A DNA stretch of 64,000 bases from Coleofasciculus sp937127375 (GTDB taxonomy: Bacteria; Cyanobacteriota; Cyanobacteriia; Cyanobacteriales; Coleofasciculaceae): assembly GCA_040218875.1 (NCBI GenBank), contig JAVJQP010000009.1. One strand, given 5' to 3'. Positions 51,828 to 61,200 of this stretch are shown here, one piece after another. Under the pieces are notes generated by a model. It was not told where the DNA came from. It did no database searches and was given only the letters and a program-made list of their open reading frames with translations. A program made the translations under genes and the position numbers. Position 1 is the stretch's first letter. Each line of letters opens with the position of its first letter.

Positions 51828-53333
51828 ATGTCTCCACAGACGAATGAAGACTATCTTGCCTTACTCAGGCAAGGGGTGGAGGTATGGAATGCGTGGAAAG
51901 CGCACCACCCGGATATCCGACCCAATCTCAGCTTTGCTACGGGTAAGGGCGTTGCCATCCAAGGGGCGAAACTCAGTGGCGTTGATTTGAGTCGGGCAAA
52001 TCTAAGTCAGGCAGATTTGAGTAAAGCGGATCTGATTGGCGCAAACCTGAGTGAAGCCTATTTGAGTGAGGCATATTTAAGTGAGGCGGATTTGATCGGT
52101 GCAAACCTCACGGCGGCAGATCTGAGAAATGCTGACTTAATTAGTGCCAATCTCATTGGTGCGAACCTGAATAATATCTATCTGAGTGGTGCTGATTTGA
52201 CGAAAGCCAACCTCAGTGGTGCTGATTTAGTGGGGGCAAAACTGATTGGCGCTAAACTGAGTGGAACCAATCTCAGTGGGGCGAATCTTAGTGGGGCGAA
52301 TCTCAGTGGTGCCCACCTTGTCGGTGCAAACCTCAGGGGAACGAATCTCAGTGGTGCTAATTGTAGTCAAGCCAATCTGCGGGGTGTTAACTTACAACGC
52401 TGCAAAGCCTTCAACACCGATTTTCACCAAGCCATATTCACCGCCGCCTGTCTGGAAGACTGGCACATCAATAGCGGGACAAATTTAGCTGAGGTAATTT
52501 GTGAGTATGTTTACTTACAAACAAATCAACACGAACGCCGTCCCCATCAGGGAACATTTACCCCGGGAGAATTCACGCGGGTGTTTCAAGTTCCCTTAGA
52601 GACGGTTAATTTAATTTTCCGCAATGGTATTGATTGGCAAGCATTCTTTGCCACCTTTCACGCCTGTAAAGCCCAGGATGGGAGTAACATCCTCACGATT
52701 CAATCCTTAGAAAATCGCCCTGATGGGGTATTAACCATCCGGATTGCCATTCCTATCGATGCCGATCGGTTGGAGATTGAGCATTTCCTTAATCGTGAGT
52801 ACGATGCCCAACTTGAGGTGATTGATAAAGACTATCGTTATCAGTTACAGGTGAAATATGAGCAAGTGGCTACCTATCGTCAGCAGAGTGCCAACTTAAC
52901 TGAGATTCTACAACGGTTGGCTGAGAAAACTGTGAATCCCGGTCAAACGATTAATGTAGAAGCAAGACGGTTAGTTGAACCTCTAATCCCTCACCAGTCC
53001 GAACCGGGAAAGTCCGTGGAAAATTGTCCCTCTGGAAATTCTGCGATCGCACCCCCCTATACCCTAGAACAAAAGCAACAACTGACCGATACCGCAACCA
53101 AAATTCAAAAGTTACTCCAACAGCTCGATCAAACCTATCCCACAAATACGCCTCTGGAAAAACAAAGGGTGGTTATCGAGGTGCTAGAGAGGATTGAGAA
53201 CAATCCGATATTGAAAGCTTCAGTCGTTGAAGGCTTAAAAGGCGTGCAGACTGAGGTATTAAAAGAATTGATTGATCATCCTTTAGTCAATGTACTGCTG
53301 GCAGCGTTAGAAGAGTATCAGAAGATACAGTAA
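51828..53333 (+). CDS. pentapeptide-repeat protein with C-terminal helical domain
   Basis: From the ATG at 51828 the product has 501 residues; a TTG 15 bases upstream is an alternative. After a short opening (MSPQTNEDYLALLRQGVEVW), residues about 40-205 are a long right-handed beta-helix of A[DN]LSGA units (about 33 pentapeptides). A unique domain follows (about 210-360), then a helical C-terminal domain (about 415-500: LEQKQQLTDTATKIQKLLQQ, EVLKELIDHPLVNVLLAALE) related to the C-terminal part of the small protein at 11088-11561. The TAA at 53331 is the first three bases of a MITE-like repeat. Confidence 0.88.
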   Translation: MSPQTNEDYLALLRQGVEVWNAWKAHHPDIRPNLSFATGKGVAIQGAKLSGVDLSRANLSQADLSKADLIGANLSEAYLSEAYLSEADLIGANLTAADLRNADLISANLIGANLNNIYLSGADLTKANLSGADLVGAKLIGAKLSGTNLSGANLSGANLSGAHLVGANLRGTNLSGANCSQANLRGVNLQRCKAFNTDFHQAIFTAACLEDWHINSGTNLAEVICEYVYLQTNQHERRPHQGTFTPGEFTRVFQVPLETVNLIFRNGIDWQAFFATFHACKAQDGSNILTIQSLENRPDGVLTIRIAIPIDADRLEIEHFLNREYDAQLEVIDKDYRYQLQVKYEQVATYRQQSANLTEILQRLAEKTVNPGQTINVEARRLVEPLIPHQSEPGKSVENCPSGNSAIAPPYTLEQKQQLTDTATKIQKLLQQLDQTYPTNTPLEKQRVVIEVLERIENNPILKASVVEGLKGVQTEVLKELIDHPLVNVLLAALEEYQKIQ

Positions 53334-53370
53334 GCGGTCATGCATTGAAATTGGGTATTAGTAGCGAGCC
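53331..53370 (+). mobile_element. MITE-like element, copy 4 (left end only)
   Basis: TAAGCGGTCATGCATTGAAA followed by TTGGGTATTAGTAGCGAG matches the left 40 bases of the elements at 3018 and 3295, with a few substitutions. The right end is absent. It supplies the stop codon of the pentapeptide gene. Confidence 0.65.
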
Positions 53371-53526
53371 AATGTTTGGCTGTCAGTTAGGGCTGAGGCA
53401 GTTAAAGTCGTTTTCTATTAGCTTTGCGATCGCATCCCTCCCCAAAATCCCCAAACCGTATCTCCTATCGACTTTTACGGGGATTGGCATTTATGATCAA
53501 TGCAGGATCACAAGCTGGTTTAAACA

Positions 53527-55317
53527 ATGCCGCGATCGCTCCAAGTTCACTCTCACTCTGTTTCCCGCGTTAAATCGTCCCTCTTGCGGAATGGCTTTCC
53601 CAGTCAGAAGCTTTTGGCTGAAGCCTTGAGTATCTCCCAATCCACCGTGAGCAACTTCCTCAACGGCAAACCCGTGGATTATATCAATTTCGTGGAACTG
53701 TGCGCCGCATTAGGGCAGGAATGGCGAGATATCGCTGATTTGGAGACTCCATCTCCCGCTTTGGAGGTACGGGAAATCAGAGCAAAAGTGCTGATGAGTG
53801 GATACCCGCCCCATTTTAATCTGACACAAACAATACAACAGGCAATTTGTCAAGCGGGTCATGACGTTTTTTTGGCGCAGCAAAATACTGCCCTGGATAA
53901 CTACTTAAAGCTATCCGATTACTTGCTGCTGCTATTATCCCAAACCACCGCCGTTAGCGAAATGGTACTCGAACAAGTTCGGCTGGCTAAGACGTTACAC
54001 CATATCACGCCCCAAAAACCCGCAATTTTGCCGATTTTAGTGGACGTTTGTCAGAATGGAAATGGTATCAGTACCCCCTTACCTTTTGATTTACTCGGCT
54101 ATCTCCAAGGCACTCAACCCTGGCACTGGCGTTGTCATGATGATCCGACGATTCTCGCCTCAGAAGTTCTCCAGGTTCTCAGCCAAGGGCGTACCGCTTT
54201 GCCAACGGATCATCAATTGGCGATTTCTTGGAGTAAACTGACTCCCCAAACACAGAAAAATACATCACTTCATGCGCCTCTCCCTGTCGCTGCACCAGAA
54301 TTACCCGAAGGGCAAGTCGATCTTGACTCTACCTTTTACATTAATCGCCCGCCCATTGAATCAGTTTGTTATGAAACCATAACTCGACCGGGGGCATTAA
54401 TCCGAATCAAAGCCCCCCGACAAATGGGAAAAACCTCTTTGATGGCGCGAATTCTGCGTCATGCTGAACAGCAGGGTTCTCAAACCGTAGCCTTAAGTTT
54501 ACAACTGGCAAATCAGCGGATATTGGCAAATTCCCATACATTCTTAGAATGGTTTTGTGCCAGTGTCAGTTTAGCCTTGGGGCGACTCGATCCCGAACAA
54601 CTGGCAAAATATGCCCAGTTAGCGGATATGATTGGCAGCAATCAAAGCTGTAAAGCCTATTTTGAACAGTATTTACTTCCCCATATTTCCACCTCATTGA
54701 CATTAGGATTAGATGAAGTGGATCGCCTCTTTGCCTCTCCGGAAATTGCTGATGACTTTTTCGGGTTATTACGGGCATTGCATGAGGAGGCGAAACGGCG
54801 CGAGATTTGGCAGAAATTTCGGTTAGTAGTGGTACATTCCACAGAAGTATATGTTCCCTTGGATATGAATAAATCGCCCTTTAATGTAGGATTACCGATT
54901 GAATTGCCAGAGTTTAATCAACAACAGGTGATGGAATTAGCCAGACGCCATGGATTAGAATGGTCGATTGAAACGGTAGATTCTCTGGTTACCTTAGTTG
55001 GTGGACATCCTTATTTGGTGAGACTGGCACTTTATCATATTGCCCGTCAGGATATGACATTAGAGGACATCCAGCAAACCGCGCCCACGGAAGCAGGAAT
55101 TTATAGTGATCATTTGCGCCGCCATTTGTGGAATTTGCAAACCCATCCGGAATTATTGGACGCGATGAAAGCCATAGTAATGGCATCGACGCCAGTCCGT
55201 TTACCCTCGCAACAGGCGTTTAAATTAAACAGTATGGGACTGGTAAAACTCTTTGGTAATGATTGCACGCCTCGGTGTCAATTGTACCAGAAATATTTTC
55301 GCGATCGCTTGGCGTAA
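53527..55317 (+). CDS. HTH - TIR-like - AAA ATPase (AAA_35 type)
   Basis: The 596-residue protein has an XRE-like HTH (about 14-72: LRNGFPSQKLLAEALSISQS, TVSNFLNGKPVDYINFVELC). A TIR-like alpha/beta domain (about 85-220) follows, with LLLLLSQTTAVSEMVLEQVR, where E149 matches the catalytic Glu of TIR NADases. The AAA-like ATPase has P-loop APRQMGKTS (296-304) and Walker B LTLGLDEVDRLF; a winged-helix-like C-terminus follows. MPRS at the start matches the usual beginning of these cyanobacterial proteins. HTH, TIR and STAND-like ATPase together point to a signal-dependent effector, perhaps defensive. It is intact and lies 190 bases after a pentapeptide gene on the same strand. Confidence 0.83.
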   Translation: MPRSLQVHSHSVSRVKSSLLRNGFPSQKLLAEALSISQSTVSNFLNGKPVDYINFVELCAALGQEWRDIADLETPSPALEVREIRAKVLMSGYPPHFNLTQTIQQAICQAGHDVFLAQQNTALDNYLKLSDYLLLLLSQTTAVSEMVLEQVRLAKTLHHITPQKPAILPILVDVCQNGNGISTPLPFDLLGYLQGTQPWHWRCHDDPTILASEVLQVLSQGRTALPTDHQLAISWSKLTPQTQKNTSLHAPLPVAAPELPEGQVDLDSTFYINRPPIESVCYETITRPGALIRIKAPRQMGKTSLMARILRHAEQQGSQTVALSLQLANQRILANSHTFLEWFCASVSLALGRLDPEQLAKYAQLADMIGSNQSCKAYFEQYLLPHISTSLTLGLDEVDRLFASPEIADDFFGLLRALHEEAKRREIWQKFRLVVVHSTEVYVPLDMNKSPFNVGLPIELPEFNQQQVMELARRHGLEWSIETVDSLVTLVGGHPYLVRLALYHIARQDMTLEDIQQTAPTEAGIYSDHLRRHLWNLQTHPELLDAMKAIVMASTPVRLPSQQAFKLNSMGLVKLFGNDCTPRCQLYQKYFRDRLA

Positions 55318-55719
55318 GTGTGGGGAACAGGTGATTCTATTCGCCAACCGAACTTTTCAGGGCATATAAATGTTGACTCTTGGCAACGTTTTTCGGGTAT
55401 GGTGTGTGAGTCTGTAGGGGCGGGTTTCACTACTATCTTTTCAATTGCACTAATGTACTGCTGGAGTTCCATGATTAATGGTTGAGGGGGAAATGTCGAG
55501 AAGTAGATAGACACAGCTTAAAACCTTACCAGCATTGATTTTCTCGCCTGTAGTTGACACATAAGACCGACGTGCGCCCGATTTAACCACAATGACGTAA
55601 ATCCCCCTGCCTCCAATCGTCATAAATTCCTCATTTTTTCCCGATAAGATGAGGTAATGGATAAGGGTGGCTCATTTTCACCAGTCCACGACTAACCAAA
55701 TTCTGAGGAAGGGCAATCC
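55318..55719. other. intergenic region before the KaiC-like gene
   Basis: About 400 bases. It includes TGTAGGGGCGGGTTTCACTA (about 55413) without an obvious closing half, and ACCGACGTGCGCCCGATTTA (about 55567), a piece of the 700-720 repeat. GAGGAAGGGCAATCC precedes the KaiC-like ATG. The promoter of the kai-like cluster should be here. Confidence 0.5.
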
Positions 55720-57432
55720 ATGTCAAAAACCACATTAGCCAAAAATCAACTTCGCAAATGCCCAACCGGGATCAAAGGATTAGACGAAATTACTGATGGC
55801 GGATTGCCGTTAGGACGAACAACTCTGATTTGTGGAACAGCCGGGTGTGGAAAGACGTTAATGGGGATAGAGTTTCTAGTACGGGGTATCCTGGACTACT
55901 CAGAATCGGGTGTGTTCATGGCGTTTGAAGAAACGGCGGCAGAATTGACCCAAAATGTCGCGTCTTTGGGTTGGGATTTGGACGAATTGACGGCAACAGA
56001 AAAACTCTCGATTGATTATGTTTATATTGACCCGCAGGAGATTGAAGAAACTGGGGACTATGATTTAGAAGCTTTATTTATTCGCCTCGGTAGTGCCATT
56101 GATGCCATCGGTGCCAAGCGAGTTGTCCTGGATACTGTTGAAGTGCTGTTTTCTGGCTTGTCCAATACCGCGATTGTCCGGGCAGAGTTGCGGCGGTTAT
56201 TTCGCTGGTTGAAAACGAAAGGGGTTACGGCAATTGTCACCGGGGAAAAAGGGGAGAACTCTCTGACTCGTTATGGCATCGAAGAGTATGTTTCTGATTG
56301 CGTGATTCGCCTCGATCACCGTCTCTACGAAGATATTTCAACCCGTAAGTTGCAAATTGTCAAGTACCGGGGGTCTAGTCACGGGACAAATGACTATCCC
56401 TTTCTGATTAATTCAGACGGGATTACTGTATTGCCGATTACATCCGTGGGATTAGATCATACCGTAACCCACGAACGGATATCGAGTGGGATTGAACGCC
56501 TCGACACTATGCTGGGAGGGGAGGGATATTTTCGTGGTAGCAGTATTCTGATCACAGGTACAGCGGGAACGGGGAAAACGACGTTGGCGGCACATTTTGC
56601 TGAAGCCACCTGTCGGCGGGGTGAACGCTGTCTCTATTTTGCCTTTGAAGAAGCCCCGCAGCAAATTATCCGCAATATGCAATCGGTTGGCATTAATTTA
56701 CCGGAATTTGTCAACCAAGGCTTGTTACGGTATCAGGCGAGACGTCCGACGGCTTATGGCTTAGAAATGCACCTGGTACAAATCCACAGTTTAATTCAAG
56801 AGTTTCAGCCCACGGTTGTGATTATTGACCCGATGAGTAATCTGACTATGGGCGGTACTCTATTACAGGCAAAAGCCTTTCTCTTCCGTCTGATTGATCT
56901 GCTAAAGTCCCAACAAATTACGGTGTTTTTGACGAATTTAATCCAAGGGGGGATGCCTGTTGAGCAGACTGAGATCGGCGTTTCCTCGTTAATGGATACC
57001 TGGCTGGAGGTGCGTTTTGTGGAGAGTAATGGCGAACGCAATCGTGTATTTTTTATCCTCAAATCTCGTGGGATGGAACACTCCAATCAGGTGCGGGAAT
57101 TGAAATTAACCAAGCAGGGAGTCGAGTTAGTCGATGTCTATTTGGGAGAAGGGATGGTGCTGACGGGTACGGCGCGAAGGATTCAAGAGGAAAAAGAAAA
57201 AGCCGTGAATTTGACTCGAAAACAGGAATTTGAGCGCAAGCGCCGTGATTTTGCCCGCCAGAAAGCGATTATCCAATCCCAAATCACCGCCTTACAAGCA
57301 CAGCTAGAACGGGAAGAGGAAGATATTGAACAGATGATGCAACAGGAGCAATCACACCAAGATAATCTACAGCAAAACCGAGTCGCGATCGCGCAGCTTC
57401 GTCAGGCTGATTTAATTCAAGGCAATGAGTAG
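55720..57432 (+). CDS. KaiC-like double RecA ATPase with C-terminal coiled coil
   Basis: The 570-residue protein has two KaiC (RecA-like) domains. CI has P-loop GTAGCGKT (39-46) and catalytic EE (70-71, FEETA); CII has GTAGTGKT (280-287) and EE (310-311, FEEAP). Where KaiC of S. elongatus has the phosphorylated Ser431-Thr432, this protein appears to have Ser422-Ser423 (EIGVSSLMDTW), so phosphorylation may differ. Residues about 485-565 form a Lys/Glu/Gln-rich coiled coil longer than the usual KaiC tail. It is followed at 48 bases by a kaiB-like gene. It is a non-canonical KaiC, probably not the core clock; no kaiA is present. Confidence 0.92.
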   Translation: MSKTTLAKNQLRKCPTGIKGLDEITDGGLPLGRTTLICGTAGCGKTLMGIEFLVRGILDYSESGVFMAFEETAAELTQNVASLGWDLDELTATEKLSIDYVYIDPQEIEETGDYDLEALFIRLGSAIDAIGAKRVVLDTVEVLFSGLSNTAIVRAELRRLFRWLKTKGVTAIVTGEKGENSLTRYGIEEYVSDCVIRLDHRLYEDISTRKLQIVKYRGSSHGTNDYPFLINSDGITVLPITSVGLDHTVTHERISSGIERLDTMLGGEGYFRGSSILITGTAGTGKTTLAAHFAEATCRRGERCLYFAFEEAPQQIIRNMQSVGINLPEFVNQGLLRYQARRPTAYGLEMHLVQIHSLIQEFQPTVVIIDPMSNLTMGGTLLQAKAFLFRLIDLLKSQQITVFLTNLIQGGMPVEQTEIGVSSLMDTWLEVRFVESNGERNRVFFILKSRGMEHSNQVRELKLTKQGVELVDVYLGEGMVLTGTARRIQEEKEKAVNLTRKQEFERKRRDFARQKAIIQSQITALQAQLEREEEDIEQMMQQEQSHQDNLQQNRVAIAQLRQADLIQGNE

Positions 57433-57480
57433 ACGTCTGTGTTTAATCTCTCAAGTATCAACTACCCAGTGTTTTTAATT

Positions 57481-57801
57481 ATGGAAACTCTACAAGAAAT
57501 TGGCAATCAGGCATCAGGATTTTGGCAATTGCGCCTCTATGTAGCAGGGCAAACCCCGAAATCAATTAAAGCATTTGCTAATTTAAAAAAAATTTGTGAG
57601 GAACACCTGAATGGTCAATATCATATCGAAGTGATTGATCTACTCGAAAATCCTCAACTTGCTAAAGGAGACAAGATTGTGGCGATTCCGACATTGGTGC
57701 GGAAACTGCCGCCGCCACTCAAACAAATTATTGGCGATTTATCCAATACTGAAAAAGTTTTGGTAGGACTCGATTTGCGTCGAGAAGCAGAACAAATTTA
57801 G
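57481..57801 (+). CDS. KaiB-like protein 1
   Basis: From ATG at 57481 (a GTG 42 bases upstream is in frame) the product has 106 residues. The KaiB thioredoxin-like fold is clear: WQLRLYVAGQTPKSIKAFAN, LKKICEEHLNGQYHIEVIDL, NPQLAKGDKIVAIPTLVRKL and PPLKQIIGDLSNTEKVLVGL. KaiB proteins bind KaiC and recruit kinases; here a histidine kinase follows two genes downstream. Spacing to the second kaiB-like gene is 45 bases. The fold-switch-relevant cis-Pro in IPTLV is kept. Confidence 0.92.
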   Translation: METLQEIGNQASGFWQLRLYVAGQTPKSIKAFANLKKICEEHLNGQYHIEVIDLLENPQLAKGDKIVAIPTLVRKLPPPLKQIIGDLSNTEKVLVGLDLRREAEQI

Positions 57802-57846
57802 ATGGCATAGTGTTCATTGACTTCATCAAAACAATAGGATAAAATA

Positions 57847-58191
57847 ATGGAAGAGAAAAACATAAAAAATTCGACAAAAGCCTTTGAAAAAGCGCTGATT
57901 CAAAGCAAGCCAACGCATTACTTTCTCCACTTGTATATTTCTGGAACAACGTTAAAATCGATCCGTGCCATTGAAATTATCAAAGGTATCTGTGAAGACT
58001 ATCTTCCCGAACGATACACTTTGGAGGTTATCGATATTTATCAACAACCGGAATTGGTTAAGCAAGCACAGATTTTTGCCACACCCACCCTAATTAAAAC
58101 ACTGCCCCTGCCATTACAACGGATTATTGGCGATATGTCCCAGACAGAAAAAATTATGGTGGGGCTAGATATTGTACCGAAAAATGATTAG
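57847..58191 (+). CDS. KaiB-like protein 2
   Basis: The 114-residue protein has a longer N-terminus (MEEKNIKNSTKAFEKALIQS) and a full KaiB domain: HYFLHLYISGTTLKSIRAIE, IIKGICEDYLPERYTLEVID, QAQIFATPTLIKTLPLPLQR and IIGDMSQTEKIMVGLDI. It is clearly paralogous to the preceding gene but diverged (about half identical in the core by eye), so not a recent duplication. The kinase ATG follows 21 bases after its stop. Confidence 0.92.
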   Translation: MEEKNIKNSTKAFEKALIQSKPTHYFLHLYISGTTLKSIRAIEIIKGICEDYLPERYTLEVIDIYQQPELVKQAQIFATPTLIKTLPLPLQRIIGDMSQTEKIMVGLDIVPKND

Positions 58192-58212
58192 CTATAAATT
58201 ACGTTGAAATCG

Positions 58213-61200
58213 ATGGCAAAAAAAACACGGGAGGAATTAGAACAAGAACTTCAATACTTACGCGATCGCCTGAGTGTCGCGGAAGAAACATTGCAGGCAA
58301 TTCGCCAGGGTGAGGTGGATGCATTAGTCGTATCAGGACCCGCAGGTGACCAGATTTTTACCTTACAGAGTGCCGATGAACCTTATCGACTCTTTGTGGA
58401 ACAAATGCAAGAAGGGGCAGCTACGGTGACATCTGATGGAATGCTGCTGTATTGTAATCACCGTTTAGCCGATCTTTTGCAAAGAAATTTAGAAACGGTT
58501 ATTGGCTCTAACTTTAAACAATACCTTAACCCGGTCGAAGTCCCCTTCTTCCAATCCCTATTGCAGAAAGATGAAGCCGGATATAGTCACAGGGAATTCT
58601 ACCTCATTGCCAGTGATCAGACAGAGATTCCTGTGGAGCTATCGGTCAGTCCATTGATGATGGAGGGGATCAAAGTTAATTGTTTAATTGTAACGGATTT
58701 AACTGAAAATAAACGACAAAAAAAATTAGTTGCCGCTGAAAAGCTGGCGCGTTCTATTTTCGAGCAAGTGGCTGACGCGATTGTCGTCTGTGATCAAAGG
58801 GGAACTATTATCCGCACCAGTATGGCTACCCAGGAACTTTGTGGCAAAAATTCCATACTTCAGCCATTTGATCAGATTTTTCCGCTGATGTTTGGCTCAT
58901 CTACTATTCGGGAAGATAATTATACAATGTCCTCACCATCCCCAACCTCAGGACATCCCTTTTCCATTGCCACAATTCTGAATGGGGAAATCTTCCAAGG
59001 GGTTGAAGTCGTTTTTGGGCGAGAGGATGGGCAACAATTCCATCTACTCCTGAGTGGGCGGGCGTTGTTGAACTCCAAAAACCAGATCCAAGGGTGTGTG
59101 GTGACGCTGACGAATATTACCGCTCGTAAACAGTCAGAACAAGCGCTGCAAGAGAGTCAGGAACGCTTTCGTCGTGCCGTCCTCTATTCACCTATACCGA
59201 TTATGCTCCATGCTGAAGATGGCGAAGTTTTGCAGATTAACCAAGCTTGGACAGAACTCACGGGTTACACCCATCAAGACATTCGCGCGATCGCAGATTG
59301 GACCCAAAAAGCCTACGGTACTCGCCAAGCGTTGGTTCTGGCAAGGATTGATCAGTTATATCAACTCAATCAACCCATTGGCGAAGGCGAATATACCATT
59401 ATCACTCGTAATGGCTCCACTCGCATCTGGGATTTCTATTCCGCCCCCTTGGGTAAGCTGAGTGATGGGCGGCGCATGGTGATTAGCACCGCCCTAGATG
59501 TGACGCTTCGCAAGCAAGCTGAACTCGCTCTGCAACAGGCAAAAGCCACCCTAGAAGTTCGGGTAACAGAACGTACAGAAGCGCTGCAACAGGAACTGCA
59601 AATTCGTCACCAAGCCGAACAGGAACTTCGGGCGTCCCAGGCTCGATTTGCGGGCATTCTGGAAATTGCCAGTGATGGGATTATTTCTGTTGATGCTAAC
59701 CAACGGATTATCTTATTTAATCAAGGGGCGGAAAAGATGTTTGGCTATAGGGTGAGTGAAGTGTTGGATCAACCCCTAGATTTACTGTTACCCAATCGCT
59801 ACACCCTTGCTCACCACCAACATATTAAAACCTTCAGCCATTCTCAGGGAAAAGCAAGGCGTATGGGAGAACGCCAAGCTATTTTTGGTCGCCGCAAAGA
59901 CGGCACAGAATTTCCAGCGGAAGCCTCTATTTCTAAGTTAATTCTGGATAATCAGGTCATGTTCACCGCGTTTGTGCAGGACATTACCGAACGCCAACAA
60001 ATTGAGGAAAAACTCCAGCAAAGTGAAACCCGACTCAAAACCATCATTACTGCTACCTGCGACGGAATCATGATCGTTGATCGCCAGGGTCAGGTTTGTT
60101 TTGCCAACCCCGCCGCCGCCCAGCTTTTTGATATGACCCCAGACGCATTACTGAACTATCAGTGGGGAATGCCTTTAGGAGAAACCACAGAAATCAAGTT
60201 GATTCAATCGAGTGGGATAGAGCGAACGGCAGAAATGAAGGCAACTCCGATTCAATGGTTCTCAAAATCGGCTTATGTGATTGCCTTACGAGATATTACT
60301 AAACGCAAACAGGCAGAGTTATCCCTACAACAGGCGAAAGCCGACGCCGAAGCCGCGAATCAGGCAAAAAGTATGTTCTTGGCGAATATGAGCCATGAAT
60401 TGCGTACTCCTCTGAATATTATTTTGGGGTTTACCCAGGTGATGAGTCGTGATCCAGCGATTACGCCAGAGGAACAAGAAAATTTAGACATTATTAATAA
60501 GAGTGGCAATCATTTACTCTGTTTGATTAACGATGTCCTGGATTTATCGAAAATCGAAGCCGGATGTATTAGCGTAGAAGAGAGCCGTTTTGACCTAATT
60601 GCTTTGATGCGATCGCTCCAAGAGATGTTTCAACACAAAGCACGGGCTAAAGGGTTGCAGCTTCACTTAAATATTGCGGCTGATGTTCCTCACTATATTC
60701 AGGCAGATAGCAACAAATTGCGCCAAGTTCTGATTAATCTGCTCAGTAATGCGATTAAATTCACGCCACAGGGTAGTATTACGTTATGGGTAGCACCTGT
60801 GCAGGCAGAAGGCTTTTTAAAGGCAGAAGGCAAAGGGCAGAGGGCAGAAGGAAATGATAACGGTTCAGACGCAGAGGAGATGAGAACCCCCCCATCTTCC
60901 CCATCTTCCCCATCTTTCCATCTCCGTTTCGAGATTTCCGACACAGGCGTGGGAATTGCGCCAACGGAATTAGGGAGTATATTTGATGCTTTTATCCAAA
61001 CTAACGCTGGGAAAGTGGCAAATGAAGGGACGGGTTTAGGGTTAGCAATTAGCCGTAAGTTTGTCCAATTAATGGGTGGTGGTATTCAGGTGAGTAGTCA
61101 ACTAAATCAAGGTAGCACGTTCAGCTTTGAGATTCCGGTTCACTTGGCTGATGCATCCGATATGGAACTTGTTCATACTCACCGCCGAGTTATTGGATTA

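Noticed and set aside
55720..58191. Core circadian kaiABC locus
   Set aside because: There is no kaiA, two KaiB-like genes follow KaiC instead of preceding it, and the phosphosite and tail differ from canonical KaiC.
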